This document shows positions 1-7,102 of a stretch of DNA of 64,000 nt, one piece after another. A model generated the notes under the pieces. The model was not told where the DNA came from. It ran no database searches and saw only the letters and a program-made list of their open reading frames with translations. Numbering within the stretch: the stretch's first letter is position 1; the number at the start of each line of letters is the position of its first letter. The stretch covers positions 1 to 64,000 of the forward strand of contig CAYXIH010000002.1 of the NCBI GenBank assembly GCA_964465155.1, written 5' to 3'. Made by a program: the position numbers and the translations under genes. The DNA is from Spiro-02 sp964465155 (lineage in GTDB: Bacteria > Spirochaetota > Spirochaetia > Sphaerochaetales > Sphaerochaetaceae).

Positions 1-710
1 TGGTTGTAGCAGTCCCCATGTACAACATGCTCAACGGCCTGCATGACGACTGCAAGCGTAGCGTCGTCTGCAATTTCCTTGCGGTAGAGCTGGCCATTGA
101 CCTGCATGTCGGTGGACCATGGGATCATATAGTCCTCTTCGCCGTAGTTGAATATCCGTGAGAACAGCTGTTCGTGCCCAGGCAACTGCTTGAGCAGCTC
201 CTTGCGCCGAAGAGAGCCATCCAGGAGGGCGATTCGGATTGTCGGTAGGACAGTCCGGATCTGCTGGAGCTCATGCCAGTTGAAGGAGCTGATGAGGATG
301 TCGTCCATCCTCAGCTTTCCTGCGTCCAGGTAGGATTTGATCATATCCCCTGTCGGAAGACCTGTCCCGTCTCCTTTGAGCTCGAGGTGGAGGACCGGGC
401 GTTCCGCTTCCTGATAGCCAGCGGCCATGTCCAGGACCTCGCTCAACAAGGGTATCTGGTCCAGACCCTTCTCGGCTTTTCCTGCATGGAGCTTCCTGAT
501 GTAGCTCAGAGAATGCCTGCGGACCAGGCCGCTGCCGTCTGAGACTTTTGAGAGGTCGAGGTTGTGGACTACCACCAGTTGGTGGTCAGCCGTCAGCTGG
601 ACGTCAAACTCAAACGCGGTGGCTCCCTGTTCCACGACAGTCCTATAGGCCCTGATGGTATTTTGGTTGACATAGGGGTAGTTGCACCCCCTGTGGCCGA
701 TGATGAGCAT
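1..710 (-). CDS. Glycerophosphodiester phosphodiesterase (3' end cut by window)
   Basis: Hydrolyses glycerophosphodiesters to glycerol-3-phosphate and an alcohol. The translation starts MLIIGHRGCNYPYVNQNT, giving the HRG motif of the GDPD TIM barrel. It continues with EFDVQLTADHQLVVVHN, the usual metal and substrate site with the second catalytic His, and LHLELKG. About 236 residues are visible before the window edge removes the C terminus. The ATG at 710 is preceded by AGGAGG at good spacing. It lies 14 bp behind dctM on the same strand, so it is probably the last gene of the TRAP operon. That suggests, by inference only, that the transporter brings in a glycerol-phosphodiester or a related headgroup. 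No signal peptide is seen, so the enzyme is probably cytoplasmic. A second GDPD lies at 21266-22051. Confidence 0.88.
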   Translation of the reverse strand, partial: MLIIGHRGCNYPYVNQNTIRAYRTVVEQGATAFEFDVQLTADHQLVVVHNLDLSKVSDGSGLVRRHSLSYIRKLHAGKAEKGLDQIPLLSEVLDMAAGYQEAERPVLHLELKGDGTGLPTGDMIKSYLDAGKLRMDDILISSFNWHELQQIRTVLPTIRIALLDGSLRRKELLKQLPGHEQLFSRIFNYGEEDYMIPWSTDMQVNGQLYRKEIADDATLAVVMQAVEHVVHGDCYN

Positions 711-724
711 GTTGTCCTCCTGAG

Positions 725-1282
725 TCATGCGGCCACTCCATAGATGAGATTTGGCACGAGCAATGATATCTGCGGGATATAGGTGATGAGCAGTAGCGCG
801 ACGATCAAGGCGAGGATGAATGGCATGACTTCCCGCGTGAAGTTGCTGAGGCTGCACTTTGTGATTGAGCAGCAGGTGAACATCATCGAGCCAAACGGGG
901 GCGTCAGTCCTCCGATCATGATGTTGACGATGCAGATCAGTCCGAAATGGATGACATTGACTCCCAGTCCCGTTGCCACTGGGACGAGCAGTGGTGCGAG
1001 GATGATGATGGCTGCTCCACCTTCGAGGAACATTCCTACCACCAGCAGCAGCAGGTTGAACATGGCAAGCATCAGGTATTTGTTCTGGGTGATTCCCAAG
1101 AGCCAGGATGTCAGCATCTGGGGGATGCGCTCCCAGTTGAGGTAGTAGCCGAACACATTGGCGGCCACGATGATCAGGACTACGGAACTGGTACCGTAGA
1201 TTGTCTCCTTCATGATCGGGAAGAAGTGCTTCCACTTCAGTTCCTTGTAGACGAATTTGCCGATGATGATGCAGTAGAGGAC
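725..1282 (-). CDS. dctM: TRAP transporter large permease DctM, C-terminal part (5' end lost in gap)
   Basis: This is the C-terminal 185 residues of a TRAP (DctM/SiaQM type) large membrane subunit, which couples solute uptake to an ion gradient. It is highly hydrophobic. It contains the block MFLEGGAAIIILAPLLVPV and the segment GGLTPPFGSMMF, both typical of the family. DctM proteins are usually about 425-430 residues, so roughly 240 N-terminal residues are missing in the N-run at 1283-1382. An open frame can be drawn through the gap to 1528, but beyond the gap it is out of frame with dctQ and is not real. Gene order is dctP-dctQ-dctM-GDPD. Confidence 0.9.
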   Translation of the reverse strand, partial: VLYCIIIGKFVYKELKWKHFFPIMKETIYGTSSVVLIIVAANVFGYYLNWERIPQMLTSWLLGITQNKYLMLAMFNLLLLVVGMFLEGGAAIIILAPLLVPVATGLGVNVIHFGLICIVNIMIGGLTPPFGSMMFTCCSITKCSLSNFTREVMPFILALIVALLLITYIPQISLLVPNLIYGVAA

Positions 1283-1382
1283 NNNNNNNNNNNNNNNNNN
1301 NNNNNNNNNNNNNNNNNNNNNNNNNNNNNNNNNNNNNNNNNNNNNNNNNNNNNNNNNNNNNNNNNNNNNNNNNNNNNNNNNN
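1283..1382. other. Assembly gap of 100 N (placeholder, true size larger)
   Basis: Exactly 100 N. It interrupts the end of dctQ and the beginning of dctM. About 240 residues of DctM and some 15-30 of DctQ are missing compared with usual family lengths, so the real gap should be of the order of 0.75-0.8 kb. The number 100 is a scaffolding placeholder. I see no repeated flank here, unlike the second N-run. Confidence 0.9.
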
Positions 1383-1826
1383 AAAGAATATGACCGAGTA
1401 GACCGCCATGAACGCGAACCCGACCAGGATCGAGCTGCTGATGAACGCCGATGAGATTCCGAGGACCGGTGTCGGCTTGCGGGCGGATATCTTGAGGTAG
1501 AGGACTGCGATGTACGTGATGTATCCATTGAGCAGGATGAGGATGATGTCCACTATCGCGCGTACGATATATTGGGGCATCGGCTTGAGCTTGTTGACTA
1601 TGAGGTCAATGCCGACATGCATGTGCCGTTTGAAGGCGGCCGCGGCACCTACGAAGACGCTCCAGACGAAGCAGCCGGTCGCAACCTCCTCGGACCAATA
1701 GATGCCCGTGTGGAGGAAATAGCGCATGAATACGTTGAGGATGACCAGCAGCGTGGTCGCAATGAGGAAGGAGCCTGCAAGGATTTCCTCTATATTTGAC
1801 AATATGGTCTTGATGTTGAGTTTCAT
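1383..1826 (-). CDS. dctQ: TRAP transporter small permease DctQ (3' end lost in gap)
   Basis: This is the four-helix small membrane subunit of a TRAP transporter, which pairs with DctM. The translation starts MKLNIKTILSNIEEILAG and has a first helix FLIATTLLVILNVFMRYF. It then has the family-typical YWSEEVATGCFVWSVFVGAA and the charged loop FKRHMHVGIDLIVN. 148 codons are present before the gap, and family members are about 160-180 residues, so only the tail is missing. The start at 1826 has GGAG upstream. It is separated from dctP by 64 bp that hold a perfect hairpin. Confidence 0.88.
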
Positions 1827-1845
1827 CGGAGTTCTCCAAGAATAG

Positions 1846-1876
1846 ACGTTCACCGGCAGAGACTGCCGGTGAACGT
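1846..1876 (-). promoter_or_regulatory. Perfect 14-bp-stem hairpin between dctP and dctQ
   Basis: Positions 1846-1859 and 1863-1876 are exact reverse complements (14 bp) around a 3-base loop. There is no clear T-tract on either strand. It lies in the intercistronic space after the binding-protein gene. The likely role is partial termination or protection of the dctP mRNA 3' end, so that the binding protein is made in excess over the permeases. A comparable hairpin follows the ABC binding-protein gene at 60361-60382. Confidence 0.7.
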
Positions 1877-1890
1877 ATGGTGGGGGGAGC

Positions 1891-2901
1891 TTATTTGGGC
1901 ATTTTTGCCAGTTCGGCCTTGTAGGTGTCCAGGATGCCGGGGGTCACGCCCTTCATGTTGGCGTAGACGGGGGCGACAGCCTTGGAGAAAGCATCGTGAT
2001 CAACTTCATTGAAGGTGATTCCCTGTGCTTCCAGGTTTGCCTTGGCGGTATCGTAGTTCTTGGTGATCTCACCGATCATCTGGGCAGCGCCCTTTGTGAA
2101 CTCTTCCTCGATGATGACCTGATACTCCTCGGGGATTGCATTGAAGACGTCTGCATTGATATAGACGCCGCAGGTTCCCAGGAAATGGTTGGTCAGTGCC
2201 ATCTTCTTCGCGACTTCGCTGCTTCCGTTGGTGCCATAGGCATCCATGGTCCCCTCAAGGCCGTCTACGACGCCCTGCTGGACAGCGGAGATGGTTTCGG
2301 AGAACGGAAGTGGGGTAGCGGTTGCACCCATTGCGTTGATCGTGTCGATGAACAGCTGGCTGCCGGGTGTGCGGATCTTCATTCCCTTGAGGTCTGCGGG
2401 AGTCTTGATCGTCTTGTTGGTCATCATGCTGCGGAAACCGAAGATGTAGTCCAGGGCAAGGACCTTGATCCGGTATTTGTCCTCGAGCTGCTTGACCATA
2501 CCCTTCACCAAGTCGGTGTTGATCAGGTATTCATATTCGTCGAAGTTCTTGTAGAGCATCGGGCCTACCAGTGCATTGAAGTCTGCAATGTAGTCTCCGA
2601 GGTACGAGGGGTCTTCCACCGAGATGAAGTTTGCGCCCATGGCAACCTGCTCGACTCCATCCTTGTAGGTGGGAAGCTGGCCCTGGGGGTACTGCTGGAT
2701 CTCGATGGCTCCATTGGTCCGTTCGCTGATATTGTCACATACGATGGCCAGCGACTTGGTCAACTGTTCGTTGGGTGCGAATACATGGCTCATCTTCAGG
2801 ACCAGTTTGTAGTCTTTGTCGGCCTTTGCCTCTGACTGTCCAGCTGCGAACAGGGAGCAGGCAACCACGAGAATCAGCAGAGCAGCAGTGATTCTTTTCA
2901 T
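1891..2901 (-). CDS. dctP: TRAP transporter substrate-binding protein DctP
   Basis: 336 residues, DctP family. The protein begins MKRITAALLILVVACSLFAAG, a signal peptide with either a lipobox VVAC (Cys15) or cleavage after FAA. It then reads LVLKMSHVFAPNEQLTKSL, typical of the mature N terminus. Family blocks such as DLKGMKIRTPGS, the segment around the substrate-carboxylate Arg, are present, with VVDGLEG further on. It captures the solute outside the inner membrane and delivers it to DctQM. A longer open frame reaches 3009, but AAGGAG directly before the ATG at 2901 and the signal peptide fix this start. The substrate cannot be read from sequence; the adjacent GDPD hints at a phosphodiester or related compound. 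Confidence 0.92.
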   Translation of the reverse strand: MKRITAALLILVVACSLFAAGQSEAKADKDYKLVLKMSHVFAPNEQLTKSLAIVCDNISERTNGAIEIQQYPQGQLPTYKDGVEQVAMGANFISVEDPSYLGDYIADFNALVGPMLYKNFDEYEYLINTDLVKGMVKQLEDKYRIKVLALDYIFGFRSMMTNKTIKTPADLKGMKIRTPGSQLFIDTINAMGATATPLPFSETISAVQQGVVDGLEGTMDAYGTNGSSEVAKKMALTNHFLGTCGVYINADVFNAIPEEYQVIIEEEFTKGAAQMIGEITKNYDTAKANLEAQGITFNEVDHDAFSKAVAPVYANMKGVTPGILDTYKAELAKMPK

Positions 2902-2987
2902 TTTTTTCTCCTTTTGTAGCGAAGCGTGTGGAGACGCCAATGGGAACACGTAGTTGTGCACCCTCCTTTTTGGTATCTCCAAAATCC

Positions 2988-3016
2988 AGCTTAGATACGC
3001 TACAACCATCTGTCAA
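2988..3016 (-). promoter_or_regulatory. Candidate promoter for dctPQM
   Basis: Read on the minus strand, an exact TTGACA (-35) at 3016-3011 is followed after 17 bp by TAAGCT (2993-2988), a weak -10. It lies about 90 bp before the dctP start and next to a dyad that could bind the divergent LacI-type regulator. Confidence 0.45.
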
Positions 3017-3024
3017 TAAAAACT

Positions 3025-3054
3025 TTCAACGAATTATGTTGAAGAATTGTTGAA
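3025..3054. promoter_or_regulatory. Candidate operator for the LacI-type regulator
   Basis: TTCAAC (3025-3030), 7 bp, GTTGAA (3038-3043), then a second GTTGAA at 3049-3054. The inverted pair plus an extra direct copy sits between dctP and the divergent regulator, just upstream of the TTGACA on the minus strand. LacI-family operators are usually dyads of this size but often have a central CG, which is not seen here. The assignment is inference. Confidence 0.4.
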
Positions 3055-3117
3055 AATTTAATGAACAATATGTTTCTTTTCCATGAAAAAGGGGGTACGA
3101 TTCCAGCAGAGGAAGAC

Positions 3118-4155
3118 ATGAAGAGCAATAAGACGACCCTAGACGACGTTGCGGTACAGGCTGGAACGTCTCGCGCTACAGCATCGATGATCCTATCGAA
3201 GAAGATGTTGGGACGCTTTTCCATTGCAACGATCAAGAAGGTGCAGTCGGCGGCAGACCAGCTTGGCTACCGCAAGCCCTGCGGCTCGGTGCGCAATATC
3301 CTGATCATCTGTCCTTCGGTGTTCAATCCATATTTCTCCTCGTTGCTGCAGGGAATGGACATGGAGGCTATCGAGAACGGGTACCGGACAATTGTCTACA
3401 ATACGTATTGGGACTTGGAACGGGAGCGCGCCATCTTGGACTTGGTGAGGCAGCAACAGATAGACGGGATCATATTCGCCATGATCCCACAGCAGGGGGG
3501 CCTCGCAGCCGAGCTGAGCGATCTCCTGCCTGTGGTCGCAGTTGGTGACTTCCACCAGGAGCTGCAGATGGATACGGTGGAGATCAACAACAGCGACGCA
3601 GGGCGTCTGGTTGCCCAGCATCTGAGTGACCTGGGCCATGCCAACATCGCCTACATCTCGACCAGCCTCAACGAGTTCCATAGCGCACGCACCCGTAGGC
3701 TGGAGGGAGTCCGTTCCGTATGGGGCGAGCGACCGCTGTCGATCTTCAGCGAGGACATTGAGCCTGCTACGGAAATCAACAATATCAACATCGAGTTCGA
3801 GACGGGCTACAAGTTGGCCCAGCAATGCATCGCACAGTCCCCCCAGGTGACCGCCATGGTGGCGATCAACGACATGGTTGCCTATGGCGTGATGAATGCC
3901 ATCACGGACATGGGTTTTTCCATCCCGGGTGACTACAGCGTGTGTGGCTTTGACAATATTTTCCCATCGAAGTTCAACGGAGTATCGCTGACGACGGTGG
4001 ACCATCAGATTGTCCAGCAGGGTAAGCGGGCGATCATGTTGCTGCGCCAACGCTTTGACATGGAGCACGAGGAGCCGTCGCGCGAGGTGACCCGCGTCGA
4101 ATATCGATGCTCGCTGGTTCGGCGCGGCTCGACTGCAGCTCCCCGGATATTATAA
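3118..4155 (+). CDS. LacI-family transcriptional regulator
   Basis: 345 residues. The N-terminal helix-turn-helix (residues about 5-50) reads TTLDDVAVQAGTSRATASMI, followed by the hinge region and a periplasmic-binding-protein-like sensor domain (from about residue 60). The sensor has blocks such as GIIFAMIPQ, LGHANIAYIS and ALNDMVAYGV-like AINDMVAYGV. Some frames start at 3061, but GAGGAA ahead of the ATG at 3118 and the usual position of the LacI HTH support 3118. It is transcribed divergently from dctPQM-GDPD, so it probably senses the transported solute and represses that operon. The hinge/HTH alignment begins with the unusual ASMILSKK instead of VSRVLN, but the fold assignment is not in doubt. 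Confidence 0.9.
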   Translation: MKSNKTTLDDVAVQAGTSRATASMILSKKMLGRFSIATIKKVQSAADQLGYRKPCGSVRNILIICPSVFNPYFSSLLQGMDMEAIENGYRTIVYNTYWDLERERAILDLVRQQQIDGIIFAMIPQQGGLAAELSDLLPVVAVGDFHQELQMDTVEINNSDAGRLVAQHLSDLGHANIAYISTSLNEFHSARTRRLEGVRSVWGERPLSIFSEDIEPATEINNINIEFETGYKLAQQCIAQSPQVTAMVAINDMVAYGVMNAITDMGFSIPGDYSVCGFDNIFPSKFNGVSLTTVDHQIVQQGKRAIMLLRQRFDMEHEEPSREVTRVEYRCSLVRRGSTAAPRIL

Positions 4156-4158
4156 GGA

Positions 4159-4180
4159 CAGCCACCGTTTCCGGTGGCTG
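4159..4180. terminator. Intrinsic terminator between convergent lacI-type gene and rex
   Basis: CAGCCACCG (4159-4167) and CGGTGGCTG (4172-4180) form a perfect 9-bp stem with a 4-base loop, 3 bases after the regulator stop codon. Weak T-richness follows on the plus strand. It lies between two convergent genes and could serve both. Confidence 0.65.
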
Positions 4181-4193
4181 CCTGCTTGGTTGT

Positions 4194-4403
4194 TAGTCTT
4201 GTTGCTTCTTGGGGAACTTCAGCTCGTAGAAGATCTGCTCCAGTTCCANNNNNNNNNNNNNNNNNNNNNNNNNNNNNNNNNNNNNNNNNNNNNNNNNNNN
4301 NNNNNNNNNNNNNNNNNNNNNNNNNNNNNNNNNNNNNNNNNNNNNNNNTAGTCTTGTTGCTTCTTGGGGAACTTCAGCTCGTAGAAGATCTGCTCCAGTT
4401 CCA
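4194..4403. other. Spurious gap: 100 N flanked by an exact 55-bp duplication
   Basis: Positions 4194-4248 are repeated base for base at 4349-4403, with 100 N (4249-4348) between. The repeated segment is the 3' end of rex including its stop codon. The simplest reading is that two contigs overlapping by 55 bases were joined with a fixed N spacer instead of being merged. If so, about 155 bp of this window do not exist in the genome. Confidence 0.85.
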
Positions 4404-4989
4404 AGGCAATGTTGATGTTGTGGACGACGGGCAGGGTGCCGTCTGCCTGCGCCTGGGGCTTGAGGGTGACAGGACTAAAGTTGAGGATGCCCATCACACC
4501 GGCATTGAGCAACCGTTCGTAGCTGTCTGCCGCAGCGGCTTCTGGTACGGTGATGATGCCCACCTTCACGTCAAGCGCCTCGACGATGTCGTCGATGCGG
4601 CTGATGGAGTAGACGGGCACTGGGTTTGAAGCATCGCTATATACCAGTGGGTCGGCGTCGAACCCTGCCACTACCTTGATCCCATCTGGCTCGAATCCAC
4701 TGTAGTGCATCAGGGCCTTTCCGATTCTTCCGCATCCGATGATGATCGTATTCTGGGGTTCGCCCTTGCCAAGGATCTCTCCCAAGCGGACCACCAGGTC
4801 GTTGATCGCATAGCCACCGCGCTTCTGCCCGTGGATCTCAAGCTGTGAGAAGTCCTTCCTGACAACGGCAGCGGAAACACCAGCTGCATCGGCGAGATTG
4901 TGAGCAAATACTTTCTCAAGTCCGACGGATTTGAGCCTGTTGAGGGCGCGATAATATCGGGTTGTTCTAATAAGCATGTCGTTGTTCAT
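4349..4989 (-). CDS. rex: Redox-sensing transcriptional repressor Rex
   Basis: 213 residues, the normal Rex length. The N-terminal winged helix (about 1-80) includes RTTRYYRALNRL and VSAAVVRKDFSQLE, and the Rossmann domain has IIIGCGRIGKALMHY, the NAD(H)-binding glycine motif. Rex senses the NADH/NAD+ ratio and releases DNA when NADH rises. The reading frame ends QQD at the edge of the gap with only TA of the stop codon; the full TAA is in the duplicated copy (4193-4195), so the gene is intact once the artefact is removed. AAGGAG precedes the ATG at 4989. It is divergent from the NAD-linked hydrogenase operon, a likely target. Confidence 0.95.
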
Positions 4990-5583
4990 TGATAACTCCT
5001 TATTGATGTGACGTAGAGCATAATAACCTAAACAAATAGGATAATAACAAAATTGTATGGGATACGGCGTCGTTTTGCAAGAAGAATTATTTCGCCGATT
5101 TCTTTTTGTTTTTGCATGGAAATGTCTTGTACGCTTGTTTGAATGCGACGGCTGGTATGTGAAATCTAGACAAAGCGTTTGTTGAGTCTGTATTGGTGTG
5201 ACGAAAAGATTATTAAACGTATTTTTGTAGCAATAAATATTTTTTTAGAAAATTAACGGCAGTCTTGAGATAATATCTCGCGATTGAGTGAATATAAACA
5301 ATATTATATTCAATTTTGAGGTATTATTCATTCATATGGGCTTCAAACAAGGAAAAACATGATTTTGTTGTCCGGTTTGGTGAAATAATATCGGATTCTT
5401 TTTGCTTTATTCGAAAACATATGTGATACTAATCCTAATAATCGATAAAAAAGGGATATAAAGCCCCTCTTGAAAACCTCTCCAAAGGTACATATTTCTT
5501 TTGAATACTAGGAAATAGTGTACTTTTGATTTGTTTTGAGGTACTATGGCGGGGTGTGAAATTTCTGGAATTTTGGAGGTTCC
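4990..5583. other. 594-bp AT-rich divergent intergenic region, rex / hydrogenase operon
   Basis: I see no convincing gene here. The base composition is far more AT-rich than the flanking genes. It must hold the rex and hydrogenase promoters. A plus-strand candidate is TGTACT (5519-5524), 17 bp, TACTAT (5542-5547), about 37 bp before the first hydrogenase ATG. Two dyads are marked separately. I could not find a textbook Rex site such as TTGTTAA-N4-TTAACAA, so Rex binding here is an expectation and not an observation. Confidence 0.5.
5267..5312. promoter_or_regulatory. Two dyads upstream of hydrogenase operon (candidate operators)
   Basis: GAGAT-AAT-ATCTC at 5267-5279 is a 13-bp palindrome. 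TGAATATAA (5289-5297) and TTATATTCA (5304-5312) form a perfect 9-bp inverted repeat with a 6-bp spacer. They lie mid-way between rex and the hydrogenase operon. In an AT-rich region some dyads arise by chance, but two adjacent ones in a divergent control region are worth testing as binding sites for Rex or another regulator. Confidence 0.4.
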
Positions 5584-6057
5584 ATGTCTGTACAAAACGA
5601 TTGCAATTTCTCTGATGAGTTGATGGAATTCATCAACGTCTGGAAGGACAAGCCAGGCAATCTCATCATGATTCTCCACAAGGTGCAGGAGGAATTTGGG
5701 TACATCCCCCGCGAAGCAGCGGACAAGGTATCCCAGTTGCTCGACGTACCCCTTGCGAAGATCTGGGGTGTCGTGACGTTCTACCACTTCTTCAAACTGA
5801 CCAAGCCCGGCGAGCACAATATCCAAGTGTGCCTGGGAACTGCTTGTTACCTGAAGGGTGGCGACGCCATCATCGACGCGCTGCACAAGCAGCTCGGATT
5901 GGAAGTCGGTGCAGTGACACCAGACGGCAAGTTCTCACTCGAGGCTGTCCGCTGTGTCGGTTGCTGTGGCTTGGCTCCGGTCATGACCGTCAGTGGGGAA
6001 GTATTCGGCAAGGTTACCAAGGACATGGTCCCTGGCATCATCGCAAAGTTCAACTAG
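5584..6057 (+). CDS. hndA: NAD-linked [FeFe] hydrogenase subunit, NuoE-like (2Fe-2S)
   Basis: 157 residues, the 24-kDa NuoE/HndA family. Family features are MILHKVQEEFGYIPREAADKVSQ, split here as two short blocks, and VVTFYHFF. The thioredoxin-like domain carries the 2Fe-2S ligands in VCLGTACYLKG (two Cys) and CVGCCGLAP (two or more Cys). It passes electrons between the flavin subunit and the hydrogenase subunit. GGAGG lies just before the ATG at 5584. It is the first gene of a five-gene operon (5584-10664) ordered NuoE, GHKL ATPase, 2Fe-2S protein, NuoF-like and HydA-like, the arrangement known for bifurcating or NADP-reducing hydrogenases. Confidence 0.93.
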   Translation: MSVQNDCNFSDELMEFINVWKDKPGNLIMILHKVQEEFGYIPREAADKVSQLLDVPLAKIWGVVTFYHFFKLTKPGEHNIQVCLGTACYLKGGDAIIDALHKQLGLEVGAVTPDGKFSLEAVRCVGCCGLAPVMTVSGEVFGKVTKDMVPGIIAKFN

Positions 6058-6088
6058 GACACGGGCAACGGTATAGGCAGGTTTCTAG

Positions 6089-6667
6089 ATGCACATGTTC
6101 CTGTGTGATTTCCTTCTGGACATAGCCCAGAATTCGCTCGAGGCGAACAGTACGTGCGTCTCCATCGGGATAGATGAGGATGACTCGTTCATCCGGTTCT
6201 CGGTGGCGGACAACGGCAAGGGGATGAGCAAGAGTGTGCAGGCACGGGTCCTTGACCCGTTCTACACCGACGGTGTGAAGCATCAGAAACGGAAGGTAGG
6301 GCTGGGGATTCCATTCCTAGTCCAATCGGTGGAAGGTTCGGGGGGAGCGTTCTCCTTGGAATCGACCGAGGGAGTCGGAACGACGATCAGGTTCAGCTTT
6401 AACCTGCACAACGTCGATACCCCACCACTTGGGGACATTCCTTCGACCTTGGTTGCGGTATTCAGTCATCCATCGGCTTCGCAGGTCAACGTGAGCAGGA
6501 CATTGTCCACATCGCGGGGATCGGGGAGCTGGGAGGCACATACAGACGAACTGCGGGAAATCCTCGGTGATTTCAACAGCGCGGGCTCGCTGGTGCTTCT
6601 CAAGGAGTTCCTGCAGTCGCAGGAGGATGACTTGGACGGCATTCGCACCGAAGTACCCTTGGCCTAA
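6089..6667 (+). CDS. GHKL-type ATP-binding protein in hydrogenase operon
   Basis: 192 residues. It has the histidine-kinase-type ATPase motifs: N box DIAQNSLEAN, G1 box VADNGKGM and G2 box KVGLGIPFLVQ, followed by GVGTTIRFSF. No phosphoacceptor His domain, sensor domain or membrane segment is present, so it is not a classical sensor kinase. About 75 C-terminal residues after the ATPase fold match nothing I recognise. Such small GHKL proteins recur in HndABCD-type operons of clostridia and Thermotogales, from memory. The function there is unclear; they may act as anti-sigma-like or protein-kinase regulators of hydrogenase expression. It lies 31 bp after hndA and 33 bp before hndB, so it is co-transcribed. 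Confidence 0.8.
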   Translation: MHMFLCDFLLDIAQNSLEANSTCVSIGIDEDDSFIRFSVADNGKGMSKSVQARVLDPFYTDGVKHQKRKVGLGIPFLVQSVEGSGGAFSLESTEGVGTTIRFSFNLHNVDTPPLGDIPSTLVAVFSHPSASQVNVSRTLSTSRGSGSWEAHTDELREILGDFNSAGSLVLLKEFLQSQEDDLDGIRTEVPLA

Positions 6668-6700
6668 TACCGGAAAGAAAGCCCAAGGAGGCTAGATACA

Positions 6701-7102
6701 ATGGCAAAGATGACTCTCGAAGAACTGCGCAAGCTGCGCGAGAAGAAGCAGAATGATCTGCGCAAGCGTGAGATTGACGGAAAGGACTGCCAGGTAATCA
6801 TCGGAATGGGAACCTGTGGCATCGCCTCTGGCGCCAAGGTCGTCCTGGATGCATTCCTCAAGGAACTGGACGAGAACAATATCGACAATGTCGCCGTCAC
6901 ACAGACTGGCTGCATGGGCCTGTGCTACGTGGAGCCCACGATTGAAGTGCTCGTTCCCGGCATGCCCGACACCATCTATGGGAAGGTCGATGCAGCTACG
7001 GTCCAGAAGATCGTCAAGCAGCATATCATCGGCAAGCAGCTGGTCACCGATCATGTCTATGATCGTCCGGCAGCTGACATCATCAAGAACGGGGGCAAAT
7101 AA
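6701..7102 (+). CDS. hndB: Hydrogenase-associated (2Fe-2S) ferredoxin subunit, HndB-like
   Basis: 133 residues. A basic, charged N-terminal helix (ELRKLREKKQNDLRKRE) is followed by a thioredoxin-like 2Fe-2S domain with Cys in GMGTCGIASGAK and TGCMGLCYVEP, the HndB ligand pattern. It acts as an electron-transfer partner of the NuoF-like subunit. AAGGAGG stands before the ATG at 6701. Its stop codon overlaps the next start by one base (TAATG), which implies translational coupling with hndC. Confidence 0.9.
   Translation: MAKMTLEELRKLREKKQNDLRKREIDGKDCQVIIGMGTCGIASGAKVVLDAFLKELDENNIDNVAVTQTGCMGLCYVEPTIEVLVPGMPDTIYGKVDAATVQKIVKQHIIGKQLVTDHVYDRPAADIIKNGGK

Noticed and set aside
1383..1528. Continuation of the DctM frame through the N-run
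   Set aside because: The residues beyond the gap are a Ser/Arg-rich out-of-frame reading of dctQ; the N-run length is arbitrary.
4194..4403. 55-bp direct repeat as a biological repeat or attachment site
   Set aside because: Both copies abut an N-run and equal the rex 3' end, so an assembly overlap explains them better.
5407..5886. Open frame of 159 codons on the minus strand entering the rex-hnd intergenic region
   Set aside because: It mostly shadows hndA antisense and has no ribosome-binding site or recognisable domain.
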